Of a stretch of DNA of 13,257 bases, positions 5,070 to 13,054 are shown one piece after another. Each line of letters begins with the position of its first letter. The first letter of the stretch is position 1. A program made the translations under genes and the position numbers. Source of the DNA: JAYFRC01 sp034926415 (GTDB lineage Bacteria > Bacillota > Clostridia > Oscillospirales > Oscillospiraceae); the NCBI GenBank assembly GCA_034926415.1, contig JAYFRC010000040.1:1-13257 (forward strand). The letters run 5' to 3'. The notes under the pieces were generated by a model. The model worked only from the letters and a program-made list of their open reading frames with translations. It was not told where the DNA came from and searched no databases.

Positions 5070-5917
5070 GCCCCCCAGTATGCCTGCGTGCTCAGGATGG
5101 ACACGCTCAGGCTGTCGATGCCGGAATCCGCATTGTACCGGAACAAGTTATCCCCCTGATAGGCCTGCAGCCATTCAGGGGGATATTTCATCAGGTTATT
5201 GATATTCGTGGTTACGCCGCCGGAAATAAGCTTGACCCGCTTGTTGCCGTCGCCGGTCGTGATGATGATCACGTCCCCGGCGTGCATCGTCGTGTTGACC
5301 TGCATCAGCTTCTGCCGGTTGATATCGTACAGCGACGGATTAACCACCGTCCCGGTTGCCCGGAACGTGACGGTCAGCCCCATCGGGACGGCACTGTCAT
5401 TGCGGACATTGCCAATCAGGGTATTGACTTTCTCGGTCACGCGAAACGGGTTTGCAATGCGCAGCGGAAACCGGATGCAGCCCTGCCATACCGCGAGCTG
5501 TGTGAGGTCGTCGGTCAACGCGTACCACTTCGGATCCGGGCAGATAAGGGAGATCACCGCCTGCCGGGACGAACCGGACTCCTCTACATTGATGCTCTCC
5601 ACATAGTATCCGGCCTTCCGTCCGGTGGAGGCGTCCTCATAAAAAAAGATAGTTCCCTCAGACCGTGGCTGGAAAAAGCTATACAGCCGATCCCGCTGCG
5701 CCTGATAATCCGAGCAAATGTCCACTGTAATGACGGGGTTCCGCTTGTTGGCCGTTGAGCTGAGATAGGTTTCCCCGTCCTGCCCGGTACTCTGTGAAGT
5801 ATTGACGGTATACTCCGCCGCGGAGAAGCCGTCCGTGTCGGAGAGCCGAAGCGGGGTGCCGTCATAGGTAAATTCAATTATGTTCCCGCTGCTGTCCTCG
5901 CAGACTATTCGCTTCAT
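5066..5917 (-). CDS. Distal tail protein (Dit-like, Sipho_tail family)
   Basis: This 283-residue protein probably forms the hexameric ring joining the tail tube to the tip. The N-terminal half (about 1-130) has the pattern of the Dit/Sipho_tail tube-like domain. It includes DTDGFSAAEYTVNTSQSTGQDG, then RNPVITVDI, and a RDRLYSFFQPRSEGTIFFY stretch that is characteristic of phage tail family proteins. The C-terminal half (about 140-283) is a beta-rich galectin-type segment containing CPDPKWYA, a hallmark sequence of this family, and IANPFRV. AAGGGG lies 7 bases before the ATG and overlaps the end of the tape measure gene. The stop overlaps the hub gene. Position between tape measure and hub is the standard Dit place. 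Confidence 0.88.
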   Translation of the reverse strand: MKRIVCEDSSGNIIEFTYDGTPLRLSDTDGFSAAEYTVNTSQSTGQDGETYLSSTANKRNPVITVDICSDYQAQRDRLYSFFQPRSEGTIFFYEDASTGRKAGYYVESINVEESGSSRQAVISLICPDPKWYALTDDLTQLAVWQGCIRFPLRIANPFRVTEKVNTLIGNVRNDSAVPMGLTVTFRATGTVVNPSLYDINRQKLMQVNTTMHAGDVIIITTGDGNKRVKLISGGVTTNINNLMKYPPEWLQAYQGDNLFRYNADSGIDSLSVSILSTQAYWGA

Positions 5918-5921
5918 GCCC

Positions 5922-8798
5922 TCACCCCTTCAGACTTCTTATGAATTGTCTTGTCGCGTTGCGGGTCAGGCGGGCGCTCTCTGCCGGCGACAGGGCTTTC
6001 GGGCTGTAGTTATTCACCGTCTGCTGAAACATCGGTGCAGGGGCCGCAGACGCGCTGACGGCCGTCTGCTGTGCCGACGCCGCCACGGAAGATCTGCCGT
6101 AAGCCGCCGCGTATGCGGTGCGTGCCTGAACATCACCGGCCAAATCCGTTGGAATGCTTGCAGCAATAACCATGGATACTTGCTGTACAGCATCCTGGAC
6201 TTTACTCATGCTGGATAATATCCCCTGCCGGATGCCGTCCATCATGTCCGGCATCCAACTCTCATAATCGGCCAGCGGTCCCTCATCCGGCTTTGAAAAG
6301 TGCAAAAAGCTCGTAATTTTCGAGGCGACGTTTTTCACTGCATCCGTCACTCTGCCAATCATGCTTTCTATCCCATCGACTAATCCCTGAATCATGTCTT
6401 TGCCCCATTGCAGCATCTGTGCCGGAAGCCCCTTAATAAATACAATCGCATCATCAAATCCATGAATGATAGCCTGTCCAATACTTTTCACTGCACTGGA
6501 AAACTCCGACGGCAGGCCTTGGATGAATTTAATCAGACCGTTCCAAATACTGACTGCCGTTTTCTTGATTCCCGTCCATAATCCGCTGAAAAAGGTTTTT
6601 AGCTTATTGCCAAGCAATTTAAGGTCTGTCACCATATTTTTAAATATAGCAATAATAGCGCCGGTAAGTGCTTTTACTATGCCAACTGCCACGGATTTAA
6701 TTCCGCTCCAGATCGTTTTGAAAGCGTTTTTAATATTGTTCAGGATGCCCGAAAGGTCACTGTGCAGCTTTTTGAAGTTTCCGGTGACGAGATCAATAAT
6801 CAGCAGGACGATACCGAGGACAACATTTTTAATGATTGTCCACACACCAGAGAAGATAGATTTCACGCCGTTCAGGATATCGCTCAGTCCGGACTTCATG
6901 CCGTTGAAGATGTTCTTGATTTCGGTTATAAACGGCGTGATGATTGCCATGACCACGGATTTTATACCACTCCAGAAATTCTTGAAGAACTGCCCCACCT
7001 GCGTCCAGAGCTTGCTCCACCAAGAGGGAACCCCCTTGAAAAACGAAACGAGACTGTTCCATGCTTTGGGGATGGTTGATGTGAAGAAGGTGATCAGACC
7101 ATTGAATACGGTCTTTGCCAGGTTCTTTACCGTATTCAGAGCTTTGACCACCCAATCGTGAAACGGCTTGCAGTTCTTATAAAGCAGCACGAGCGCAGCG
7201 ATCAGAGCAGCAATGCCAACAACGATCCACGTCACGGGGCTGGTAAGCAGTGCCGCAGTCCAGCTAGTCTGCGCAGCCGTCTCGGCCAGCGTCGCGGTTC
7301 TTGCTATTGTCATCGCCTTAGTGATATTGGAAATTCCATTTGCAATTTTTCCGGCAATTAGCAGAGCCGGCGCAACCGCCGCAGCTATGCCGGCCACCGT
7401 CAGGATCGTTTTCCGGGTCTTTTCGTCCATGGAGCCAAACATATCCGCCGCCTTTTTTGCAGCCGAAGCCACCTTCTGCAGAACCGGCGCCAGCGCTTCA
7501 AGGATGGTTCCGCCCAACTCGCTTGCCGCGACCTTCGCCGCGTTCATGGCCGTTTTCGCATCATCCGTCCCGTCAGCAATGCCGGCATATGTGCTTTCCA
7601 CGGCGCCCTGAGAATTTTCCAGCGCGTCAATGTAATCCTGGACCTCAAACCGACCGCCTTGGATGGCGTCGGCCAGATCTGGCCCGGCCTTCTGTCCGAA
7701 AACTTCGATGGCTTTCGTGGTCGCCGCCGCAATATCCGGAGCATTTTTAATTTCCTCGAGCGTCTTCTTAAACTCGACCCGGCTGTCTTTTCCTTGCGCG
7801 CCCCATGTGGAAATTGCTTTTTTCATACCGGAGAACGCAATCTCCGTGTTGACGCCGGCTTTTTCCCATCCGGCAAACATAGCAATACTGGTTTTAGTAT
7901 CCAGGCCCAGCGCCCGCATCGGCGCGCCGTATTTTGCGAGGTTTGTAGTCAGCGTGTCAATTGATATCCCGGACTTCTGGCCTGCCACGGTCAACTGATC
8001 CAAGACAGCTTTGTAATCATCCGACTTAATTCCGGCGTCCCCCATGGCGCGGGAGACCAGCTGCACGCTGGTGTTGACGTCGGTTCCATTGATCTTTGCG
8101 AACTTCAGAAAGTCGTCGCTGGCCGTCTCCAGCTTGTCCCCGGTGAATTCAAGCCGTGTGTTGATCTCCCCGACCGCATTTCCGACATCCTGCATGCTGT
8201 CCGGGACGGAAGCGGCAACGTCCTGATAGACAGATTTCATCTCCTTGGCCGCCTCGCCGGTCGCCCCGGTCTTTTCAATGACGGTATCGGCACCTTTATC
8301 AACATCGACATATGCCGCCACAGCCGCCGCCCCGGCAGCCGTAACAGCAGCCGTCACGGGCATGAGCCCCTTGCCCAGCGCCGTGGCGGATGTTCCGATC
8401 TTCCCCGTCACAACAGACACTTTATCCAGCGCCGCGTTGGCAAGCCCGGCCTGCCTTCCGAGCTCCTTAAGCTGAGATTCTGTCTTGATGACTTCCCGCT
8501 GCAGCGCCTGATACTGTTCCTGGCTGATTTTCCCCTGTGCAAACTGTTCCTGTGCCTGCTTCTCGGCGGCTTTCAGCGTCTTAAGCTTTTCGGAGGTGTT
8601 GGATATCTCTTTGGTTAAGAGCTCCTGCTTCTGCTTGAGAAGTGTCGTATTGCTGGGATCAAACTTGAGCTGCTTATTGACCTCTTTGAGCTGGCTCTGC
8701 AAATTGCCGGCAGTCTTGTCGACGTCTTTCAACGCAGTCTTCAACGGACCAACGTTTCCGCCGATCTCTACCGTAATACCCTTGATGTTGTTGGCCAT
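5922..8798 (-). CDS. Tail tape measure protein (TP901 type)
   Basis: This 958-residue protein sets tail length and is ejected with DNA. Residues about 20-125 are a charged coiled coil. A core of about 143-440 matches the TP901-type tape measure domain (GAAAVAAYVDVDKGADTVIEKTGAT, then KFAKINGTDVNTS and MFAGWEKAGV). Hydrophobic stretches lie at about 143-165, 463-485 and 521-541, the last followed by KNCKPFHDWVVKALN. From about 545 to 800 there is a series of amphipathic segments with regularly placed Trp (SGIKSV, WSGIKSVAVG, LWTGIKK). No lytic or peptidase domain is evident. At the usual 0.15 nm per residue the length predicts a tail of about 140 nm. GGGAGGTGA upstream overlaps the end of the chaperone extension. 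Confidence 0.95.
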   Translation of the reverse strand: MANNIKGITVEIGGNVGPLKTALKDVDKTAGNLQSQLKEVNKQLKFDPSNTTLLKQKQELLTKEISNTSEKLKTLKAAEKQAQEQFAQGKISQEQYQALQREVIKTESQLKELGRQAGLANAALDKVSVVTGKIGTSATALGKGLMPVTAAVTAAGAAAVAAYVDVDKGADTVIEKTGATGEAAKEMKSVYQDVAASVPDSMQDVGNAVGEINTRLEFTGDKLETASDDFLKFAKINGTDVNTSVQLVSRAMGDAGIKSDDYKAVLDQLTVAGQKSGISIDTLTTNLAKYGAPMRALGLDTKTSIAMFAGWEKAGVNTEIAFSGMKKAISTWGAQGKDSRVEFKKTLEEIKNAPDIAAATTKAIEVFGQKAGPDLADAIQGGRFEVQDYIDALENSQGAVESTYAGIADGTDDAKTAMNAAKVAASELGGTILEALAPVLQKVASAAKKAADMFGSMDEKTRKTILTVAGIAAAVAPALLIAGKIANGISNITKAMTIARTATLAETAAQTSWTAALLTSPVTWIVVGIAALIAALVLLYKNCKPFHDWVVKALNTVKNLAKTVFNGLITFFTSTIPKAWNSLVSFFKGVPSWWSKLWTQVGQFFKNFWSGIKSVVMAIITPFITEIKNIFNGMKSGLSDILNGVKSIFSGVWTIIKNVVLGIVLLIIDLVTGNFKKLHSDLSGILNNIKNAFKTIWSGIKSVAVGIVKALTGAIIAIFKNMVTDLKLLGNKLKTFFSGLWTGIKKTAVSIWNGLIKFIQGLPSEFSSAVKSIGQAIIHGFDDAIVFIKGLPAQMLQWGKDMIQGLVDGIESMIGRVTDAVKNVASKITSFLHFSKPDEGPLADYESWMPDMMDGIRQGILSSMSKVQDAVQQVSMVIAASIPTDLAGDVQARTAYAAAYGRSSVAASAQQTAVSASAAPAPMFQQTVNNYSPKALSPAESARLTRNATRQFIRSLKG

Positions 8799-8804
8799 GC
8801 TCTA

Positions 8805-9074
8805 TCACCTCCCGAAGTATTTTCGAAGCGTCCTGCGGTCCGGCTCCTTCTGCTCCGCCGCCCAACACTTGTCTAAATATTCCTTTCCAGAATCCGTCTG
8901 CTTGCAGTTGTAAATTACCGCATCCCGAAGATAAAGCCAGAACTCGAAGATCGTCAGGGAACCAATCCGGTCAAAGTCATAGCCGGTATAGTCCCTGACG
9001 ATTTTTTCCTCCAGCATACTGACGGAGTAGTGCCCCTCGTTGTCCTGATCACCAGGGCACGAGGGGACAATCAG
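8805..9074 (-). CDS. Tail-assembly chaperone T extension, made by -1 frameshift
   Basis: These 89 codons lie in the -1 frame relative to the chaperone G gene and begin at the slippery site, re-reading its last C. They continue as LIVPSCPGDQDNEGHYSVSMLEEKIVRDYTG and end YFGR. No own ribosome site stands before the candidate ATGs at 9104 or about 9020. The fusion product would be 196 residues. Long-tailed phages commonly make such a G/GT pair: G alone in excess and GT in a small share, both keeping the tape measure soluble and recruiting tail tube subunits. The Tyr-Trp-rich sequence (FDRIGSLTIFEFWLYLRDA) is like other T regions. The gene lies directly before the tape measure gene, exactly the expected place. 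Confidence 0.82.
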   Translation of the reverse strand: MIVPSCPGDQDNEGHYSVSMLEEKIVRDYTGYDFDRIGSLTIFEFWLYLRDAVIYNCKQTDSGKEYLDKCWAAEQKEPDRRTLRKYFGR

Positions 9075-9394
9075 TTTTTTGCCTGCTTCTCCTCCGCTAC
9101 CCACTGCATATAGGCCGTCAGGATTCCGGAGAGCTGGTCAAAGTCCAGGTTCTCGATATAGGCGGCCGGCACTCGGTAACGGGTCTTGTTCTTGCTCAGG
9201 ATACCGCCAACGGCGTCCCGCAGCTCCGTTATTACTTCCGTTTCATCCGCCTTGGCGACCGCCGTCAGGCGCTCCAGCTGCTTCACGGTAGGCGGCTCAA
9301 TCTGCAATTCCACTTTGTGCGTCTGCCCGTCTTCCGTTTCCACCGTCAGCCTAATATCAAAATACCGCTTTTGGATCTGCGATACGTCAAACAC
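9071..9394 (-). CDS. Tail-assembly chaperone G (tail tube/tape measure chaperone)
   Basis: This 107-residue protein begins with GTG at 9394, five bases after the stop of the tail tube gene. The ribosome site is weak (GAAAG further upstream), so coupling to the tube gene is probable. It opens FDVSQIQKRYFDIRLTVE, has a beta-strand start with HKVELQIEPPTVKQLERL and a helical rest (DQLSGILTAYMQWVAEE). This plan is seen in short tail-assembly chaperones of siphoviruses. It lies between tail tube and tape measure genes, and its 3' end carries the frameshift site. The protein would bind the tape measure during tail assembly and be absent from the mature virion. The family call rests mainly on position and frameshift architecture. 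Confidence 0.85.
   Translation of the reverse strand: MFDVSQIQKRYFDIRLTVETEDGQTHKVELQIEPPTVKQLERLTAVAKADETEVITELRDAVGGILSKNKTRYRVPAAYIENLDFDQLSGILTAYMQWVAEEKQAKN
9074..9080 (-). promoter_or_regulatory. Programmed -1 frameshift site A AAA AAC
   Basis: On the coding strand the zero frame reads GCA AAA AAC TGA, so the heptamer A AAA AAC ends immediately before the stop of chaperone G. It fits the X XXY YYZ rule and leads into the open -1 frame of the T extension. A purine-rich GGAGGAG lies about 12 bases upstream of the heptamer and could act as an internal stimulator of -1 shifting. Confidence 0.87.
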
Positions 9395-9399
9395 TCAAA

Positions 9400-10218
9400 T
9401 CACGCTTTCGCTGTAACGGTCGCAATACCAGCCTTGACCGCCGCGTTAGTGCCGTCCACCTCGGCCACCGTGATAATATCTCCCGTCGTAGCAGCAATAT
9501 CGCTGGCGCCGTCCCATGCAGTCCACGCGGTGAGCACTTCGCCAACAGCCGGCATCATTGCGCCATGATAGACGCGGTAGCTGTTCCCATCGCCCAGAGT
9601 CGGCGTAACCGTCAGCAATGTAGTCCCGGTCGTGCTTCCAGCAGCAGAGGATACTGTCAGGCCGGAGGCTTTCACCGTATCGCCGAGAACCTCTTCGTCG
9701 TAGATGATGAGCGTACCTTCACTGTCGCTGGCCTGTGCCGTGATTTCAAGGTCCATATTACCGGCGTCATCTGGCTTGAAATTAAGTTTGAACCCGCCAG
9801 TTTGTGTGCCGACAATGGTAATCCTCACGTCGCCGTATTGAGCGTCAGGGTGAACAAATCGGAAAAGATGCACCTTGCCGTCGTCCTGGCCCATGCCGCC
9901 GATCTTAATCGTGCGGTGCCCCTGCGTTTCGGTGATACGCGCCGTAGACACAAACGTGTTGAAGTCAGCCGCGGACCATGCAATTAAAGAAGCCTTAAAC
10001 GTCGCTTCTTCAGCCGTCAGCTTGTTTCTTTGAATCTTGCCGAAGTCATCCTTGAAGGTCTTAAACGTCGGCTTGTAGTCGATTTCTCCACCTTTTTCAA
10101 TATAGCCGAGGCGGTGTGCTTCGGTTTCGATATCGGCGTCTGCCGGAACCGCGCCGGTAAATACATCATGGTAGAGATAACCGCTCCCAACCGGGATATG
10201 AATAATTTTGTCAGCCAT
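9400..10218 (-). CDS. Major tail tube protein with C-terminal Ig-like/beta extension
   Basis: This 272-residue protein forms the tail tube. Residues about 1-180 are the tube domain (HIPVGSGYLYHDVFTG start, EIDYKPTFKTFKDDFGKI, then FKLNFKPDDAGNMDLEITAQA). Residues about 186-272 are an extra beta domain (LTVSSAAGSTTG, then SYRVYHGA, LTAWTAWDG, IAATTGDIITVAEV and ATVTA). Such additions usually decorate the outside of the tail. This domain resembles the C-terminus of the head-tail connector at 11273-11827. The ATG at 10218 is preferred: GAAAGGA lies 10 bases upstream and the ATG overlaps the preceding stop as TGATG. A TTG one codon earlier is better spaced but less likely. Confidence 0.85.
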   Translation of the reverse strand: MADKIIHIPVGSGYLYHDVFTGAVPADADIETEAHRLGYIEKGGEIDYKPTFKTFKDDFGKIQRNKLTAEEATFKASLIAWSAADFNTFVSTARITETQGHRTIKIGGMGQDDGKVHLFRFVHPDAQYGDVRITIVGTQTGGFKLNFKPDDAGNMDLEITAQASDSEGTLIIYDEEVLGDTVKASGLTVSSAAGSTTGTTLLTVTPTLGDGNSYRVYHGAMMPAVGEVLTAWTAWDGASDIAATTGDIITVAEVDGTNAAVKAGIATVTAKA

Positions 10219-10544
10219 CAAATATCAGTCCTTTCAAAAATTGGAGTTTTGATAGTGTAAATCGTTTCGTACATATCGTCAGGGTTCGGCAGCCATGTCT
10301 GCTCACGAGCATACTCAAGGCCCGCCGCAGCAAAAAGCGCTTCCAGCTTTTCGCTGTATTCGGATGTTTCAGAATAGCGCTCGACCGTTAGATTGTGCGT
10401 CGTCAGGATATTCTTCATATCTGCGCCGCCGTGGTCCTGTTTGTCCAGGAAACAGATATAGGGCAAGCACGGCGTCTCTCCGGGTGGGAAACAGGTCTCC
10501 GCCACTGGCTCTCCCGCCGTTTCCAGCCACTTCTTAATGTTCAT
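10218..10544 (-). CDS. Probable tail terminator (tail completion) protein
   Basis: This 108-residue protein lies between the gp10-like protein and the tail tube gene, the place of the tail terminator in HK97-like and TP901-like phages. It begins MNIKKWLETAGEPVAETCF and contains PPGETPCLPYICFLD and NLTVERYSETSEYSEKLEALF. It ends with EQTWLPNPDDMYETIYTIKTPIFE. The pattern LPYICFLD, NLTVERYSE, a helix with LEALF and a final strand resembles small alpha/beta terminators that form a ring at the top of the tail. Its start overlaps the end of the preceding gene by 11 bases, with GAGG 9 bases upstream. No other function is suggested. Homology is by pattern and place only. Confidence 0.75.
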   Translation of the reverse strand: MNIKKWLETAGEPVAETCFPPGETPCLPYICFLDKQDHGGADMKNILTTHNLTVERYSETSEYSEKLEALFAAAGLEYAREQTWLPNPDDMYETIYTIKTPIFERTDI

Positions 10545-10953
10545 CCTTTATCGCCTCTTCCAGCCTTTCCGGAAGCGTGTCCGCCACTTTCTGGCCGTTT
10601 ATCCAGTGCGGGAAAGCACGAGTACGCCCTCCGTTGCGGGTTGCATGCCCATTCTCCAGCAAATGCGTTAGCCGATAGTCGGGCGCCTTCATTGCAATTA
10701 CAATGCGATAGTTCCACTTATCCTCTCCGGCTGCCCGCAGCTTCTTCGCATAAAATTCTTTTGCATAAGAATATCCGCTTAAATGCTGGATACTGGGACT
10801 ATCCTTGATTGCCTGCAGCGCCTCTTTTGATACGGCATTAACCGTATCCTTTACGGCCTCGTCAACACTTTCAGAATAGTTTTCGAGGTTTTCCATGATA
10901 GCGTTTGCAAGCTCGTCCGTTGATACTTCATACTCCGCATGTGACTGTTTCAT
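10534..10953 (-). CDS. HK97 gp10-like tail completion protein
   Basis: This 139-residue protein belongs to the HK97-gp10_like family, small proteins of the neck that help join tail to head. The family signature is visible as RLTHLLENGHATRNGG (about 94-109) followed by RAFPHW, which matches the usual H-x-L-E-x-G-H-x-x-R-x-G-G and x-P-H/x motif. The N-terminal half is a long helix (DELANAIMENLENYSESVDEAVKDTVNAVSKEAL), also typical. The start overlaps the preceding stop as ATGA, so coupling is likely. Length is close to the family's usual 120-150 residues. Confidence 0.9.
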   Translation of the reverse strand: MKQSHAEYEVSTDELANAIMENLENYSESVDEAVKDTVNAVSKEALQAIKDSPSIQHLSGYSYAKEFYAKKLRAAGEDKWNYRIVIAMKAPDYRLTHLLENGHATRNGGRTRAFPHWINGQKVADTLPERLEEAIKDEH

Positions 10954-11276
10954 GTTGCCATCCCGATCTTTCGGAGCGTCAGCACCGTGGCCGGCGGGTT
11001 CGTGTCGTAAAGATATTGCGCCTGCTCGACCTTGTACTCCGCCTTTTCGATAACCGCCCGGTTTTCCGTCGTAATGTCTTCCCGCAGCGGAATCTGGATG
11101 ATTTTGGTAATTTCGGTATTGGCCGCACGGGCGGCGTAAAAACGCTTCATCCCGACTGTTCGGTTTCCATAGCAGAGAGTCATAATCTTATCTTTCAGCT
11201 TGTTTCCTGACACGGAATAAATATCGCACTGGCCATCGGTGAATGTCAGGAACTCGGTCGGTGTCTGGATCTTCAT
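10950..11276 (-). CDS. Head-tail adaptor / head closure protein
   Basis: This 108-residue beta-rich protein lies between the gp6-like connector and the gp10-like protein, the place of the SPP1 gp16-like head closure protein. It begins MKIQTPTEFLTFTDGQCDIYSV. Its pattern includes TLCYGNRTVGMKRFYAARAANTEITKIIQIPL and a final TVLTLRKIG strand. Head closure proteins typically have such a small barrel with a phrase like GNRTVG-x-R-F-Y and I-T-K-I-I-x-I-P. It is joined to both neighbours by ATGA overlaps. It would plug or extend the portal channel after DNA packaging. Confidence comes from size, fold pattern and order. Confidence 0.82.
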   Translation of the reverse strand: MKIQTPTEFLTFTDGQCDIYSVSGNKLKDKIMTLCYGNRTVGMKRFYAARAANTEITKIIQIPLREDITTENRAVIEKAEYKVEQAQYLYDTNPPATVLTLRKIGMAT

Positions 11277-11827
11277 ACCGTCACCGCCCCTGCACGTTCC
11301 GCCTCATAACAATCGTTGATTTCCACAAGTAAAATCTGCTGTCCAGTCGCCGCGGGGATTGGCGAAAAGCCGTCCCACTCCGTCCAGGTATCTCCCGGCA
11401 TGCAGGTATCAAGCCGCTTCGGCAATGTCAATCCCGCGCCGATCTGATAGACATACCCATCGCCATCATCTGAATCCGGCGCAACCGTCACGTCATATCC
11501 GCCGGAAGAATCCAGCACGGCAATAACGGTCAGGCTGTCGATAACCGGCGCCTGCGTGCTGAGATGCAGATCAAGCAGCTCCGCCTGAAAGTTTTTCTCA
11601 AACACTTCCAGTGCCTGGCTTCTCGCATACCGGCAGTAGTCCAGCAGCAGCGTCCGCGGCTGATCCTCATCGGTAAAGTTGAGGGACGGCGCGCCTGCAA
11701 TCTGCTTCAGGCGCGCCATCCCTCGATTGATGTACCCCGTAATTTCGGCATCCGTGGCATCGTCCTGCCACGTGATTTTGAGATATACTTTGACTGCATC
11801 AAGCAGTCCCGTCGGCAGGTCCGCCAT
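11273..11827 (-). CDS. Head-tail connector (gp6-like) with C-terminal beta extension
   Basis: Residues about 5-90 of this 184-residue protein are the helical gp6-like/DNA-packaging connector domain (LLDAVKVYLKITWQDDATDAEITGYINRGMARL, then LLLDYCRYARSQALEVFEKNFQAELLDL). This domain docks under the portal as a ring. Residues about 97-184 are an additional beta domain (SLTVIAVLDSSGGYDVTVAP, GYVYQIGAG, MPGDTWTEWDG, AATGQQILLVEI, AGAVTV) that ordinary gp6 proteins of about 95-110 residues do not have. The domain resembles the extension of the tail tube protein. AGGTGA precedes the ATG with a spacer of 7-9 bases. The stop overlaps the head-tail adaptor start as ATGA. Placement just after the capsid gene is standard. 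Confidence 0.85.
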   Translation of the reverse strand: MADLPTGLLDAVKVYLKITWQDDATDAEITGYINRGMARLKQIAGAPSLNFTDEDQPRTLLLDYCRYARSQALEVFEKNFQAELLDLHLSTQAPVIDSLTVIAVLDSSGGYDVTVAPDSDDGDGYVYQIGAGLTLPKRLDTCMPGDTWTEWDGFSPIPAATGQQILLVEINDCYEAERAGAVTV

Positions 11828-11842
11828 AGATTATCACCTCAA

Positions 11843-13054
11843 TTACGTGCTGGAAACAGCTTTGGTATTGACCGGGTTGGTAATCGGATTCACAACCAAC
11901 ACCTGATGTTTCAGCGGAGTCAAGCCCGAAATGTCGGCGAAAACGAAAGCATTATTGTCAAGCGGCATGCCGTTGCCGTACATCTTGATTTTGTAGACAC
12001 GATTGTCGTCGAGGAACTGGAACTCGTCAGAGTATTCCAGCTGGCCGCCGGAGCCGCCTTTGCCGACACCCATGAAATACTTGCTTGCAAGCCCGAAAAC
12101 AGCCTTGCCGGACGGGACGTTGATGTCCTGCACGATGTTGGATGGGTACGGCAGTACGTTGTTAACATAGGTTCCGACAGTCGTAAGATAGGTCGTCGCC
12201 GGCAGGAACTTTTCAAAATAGTCCACCGGATTGACCACAATCAGGATAGACGGCACCGGGCGCTTCCTGTTGTTCGGCCCCTGCGCGAGTGTTGCAGCAA
12301 TGCCGCCGATGGTGGCAACGGACAGGTCCGTAATTGTTACGGCCGTCTTGTCCGGGTAAACACCGTTTGTCACAGAGCCGTCAAGATCCTTAATCATGCC
12401 GATTGGCTGATCTTTTCCCGTTCCACCAACAATGCCCTGAGACAGGCCGTAGCCGAGTGCTTCAGCAAGCACCGCACGGACGTACGCATCCATCCACTCA
12501 GGACCGACATCCAGCATGTCGCGTGACACCGCCATAAAGGCCGTCAGCTTGTTCAGCGTGATATCAACCGTGCCAATGGCACCGCTGAGTTCCGTCGCAA
12601 CGGCAGTATTCAATGCGCCCCAGGTGGCGAGCTGCATGCCTTGCCTATTGACGATCATCTTCGTGATTGCGGCAGTATTCTGGAAATTGATTGCCGAGAG
12701 CAGCGGGAACGTGGTTCCTATATCGCTCAGCACCTGGTCAACGACCGTCTGCGGCAGAGTTGTATTGTCCAGGCCGGTAAACGCCATCTTCGGAGAATTG
12801 TAGTGCTCTTTCAGCGCGCTCATCCATCCGGTATAATACTTACGCTCTTCCGCCGTCAGCTGCCTGATGCCGCGTGCGGCGAGAATGGAAGAGTCCTGTG
12901 TCTGCTGGTATGCCTTGAAGTCATTGACGACATCGGCCTGCAGATCTACCGCAAACTGCGTCAGGGCATCGGTAATCTGCTCCGGGTTTTCCCCGGATAG
13001 GGCCGCGGAGAACTTCTCGTGCAGCTCCTGCTTGATAACATCTTTGGATTTCAT
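11843..13054 (-). CDS. Major capsid protein (HK97 fold)
   Basis: This 403-residue protein is an HK97-family major capsid protein. The first ~85 residues are charged and helical (MKSKDVIKQELHEKFSAALS, QLTAEERKYYTGWMSAL), like the Delta-domain that acts as internal scaffold and is usually removed by the phage protease. From about residue 90 follow conserved shell elements: LPQTVVDQVLSDIGTTFPLLSAINF, the ITLNKLTAFMAVSRDMLD strand-helix, LAEALGYGLSQGIVGGTGKDQPIGMI and late AVFGLASKYFMGVG. GGAGG lies 9 bases before the ATG at 13054. The upstream gene stops immediately before this start. The protein would assemble the icosahedral head. The cleavage site cannot be placed confidently by eye. Confidence 0.93.
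   Translation of the reverse strand: MKSKDVIKQELHEKFSAALSGENPEQITDALTQFAVDLQADVVNDFKAYQQTQDSSILAARGIRQLTAEERKYYTGWMSALKEHYNSPKMAFTGLDNTTLPQTVVDQVLSDIGTTFPLLSAINFQNTAAITKMIVNRQGMQLATWGALNTAVATELSGAIGTVDITLNKLTAFMAVSRDMLDVGPEWMDAYVRAVLAEALGYGLSQGIVGGTGKDQPIGMIKDLDGSVTNGVYPDKTAVTITDLSVATIGGIAATLAQGPNNRKRPVPSILIVVNPVDYFEKFLPATTYLTTVGTYVNNVLPYPSNIVQDINVPSGKAVFGLASKYFMGVGKGGSGGQLEYSDEFQFLDDNRVYKIKMYGNGMPLDNNAFVFADISGLTPLKHQVLVVNPITNPVNTKAVSST

Noticed and set aside
8805..9104. Independent 99-codon gene starting at 9104
   Set aside because: It has no suitable ribosome site, and its first 10 codons overlap chaperone G. The in-phase A AAA AAC heptamer explains the frame as a -1 extension.
10219..10221. 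TTG as start of the tail tube gene
   Set aside because: The ATG one codon later has an acceptable spacer and a normal TGATG overlap with the preceding stop. TTG starts are much rarer, although its spacing is slightly better.
11564..12526. 320-codon plus-strand ORF opposite the capsid and connector genes
   Set aside because: It is a shadow of two well-supported genes in a GC-rich operon, with no domain pattern and no ribosome site.
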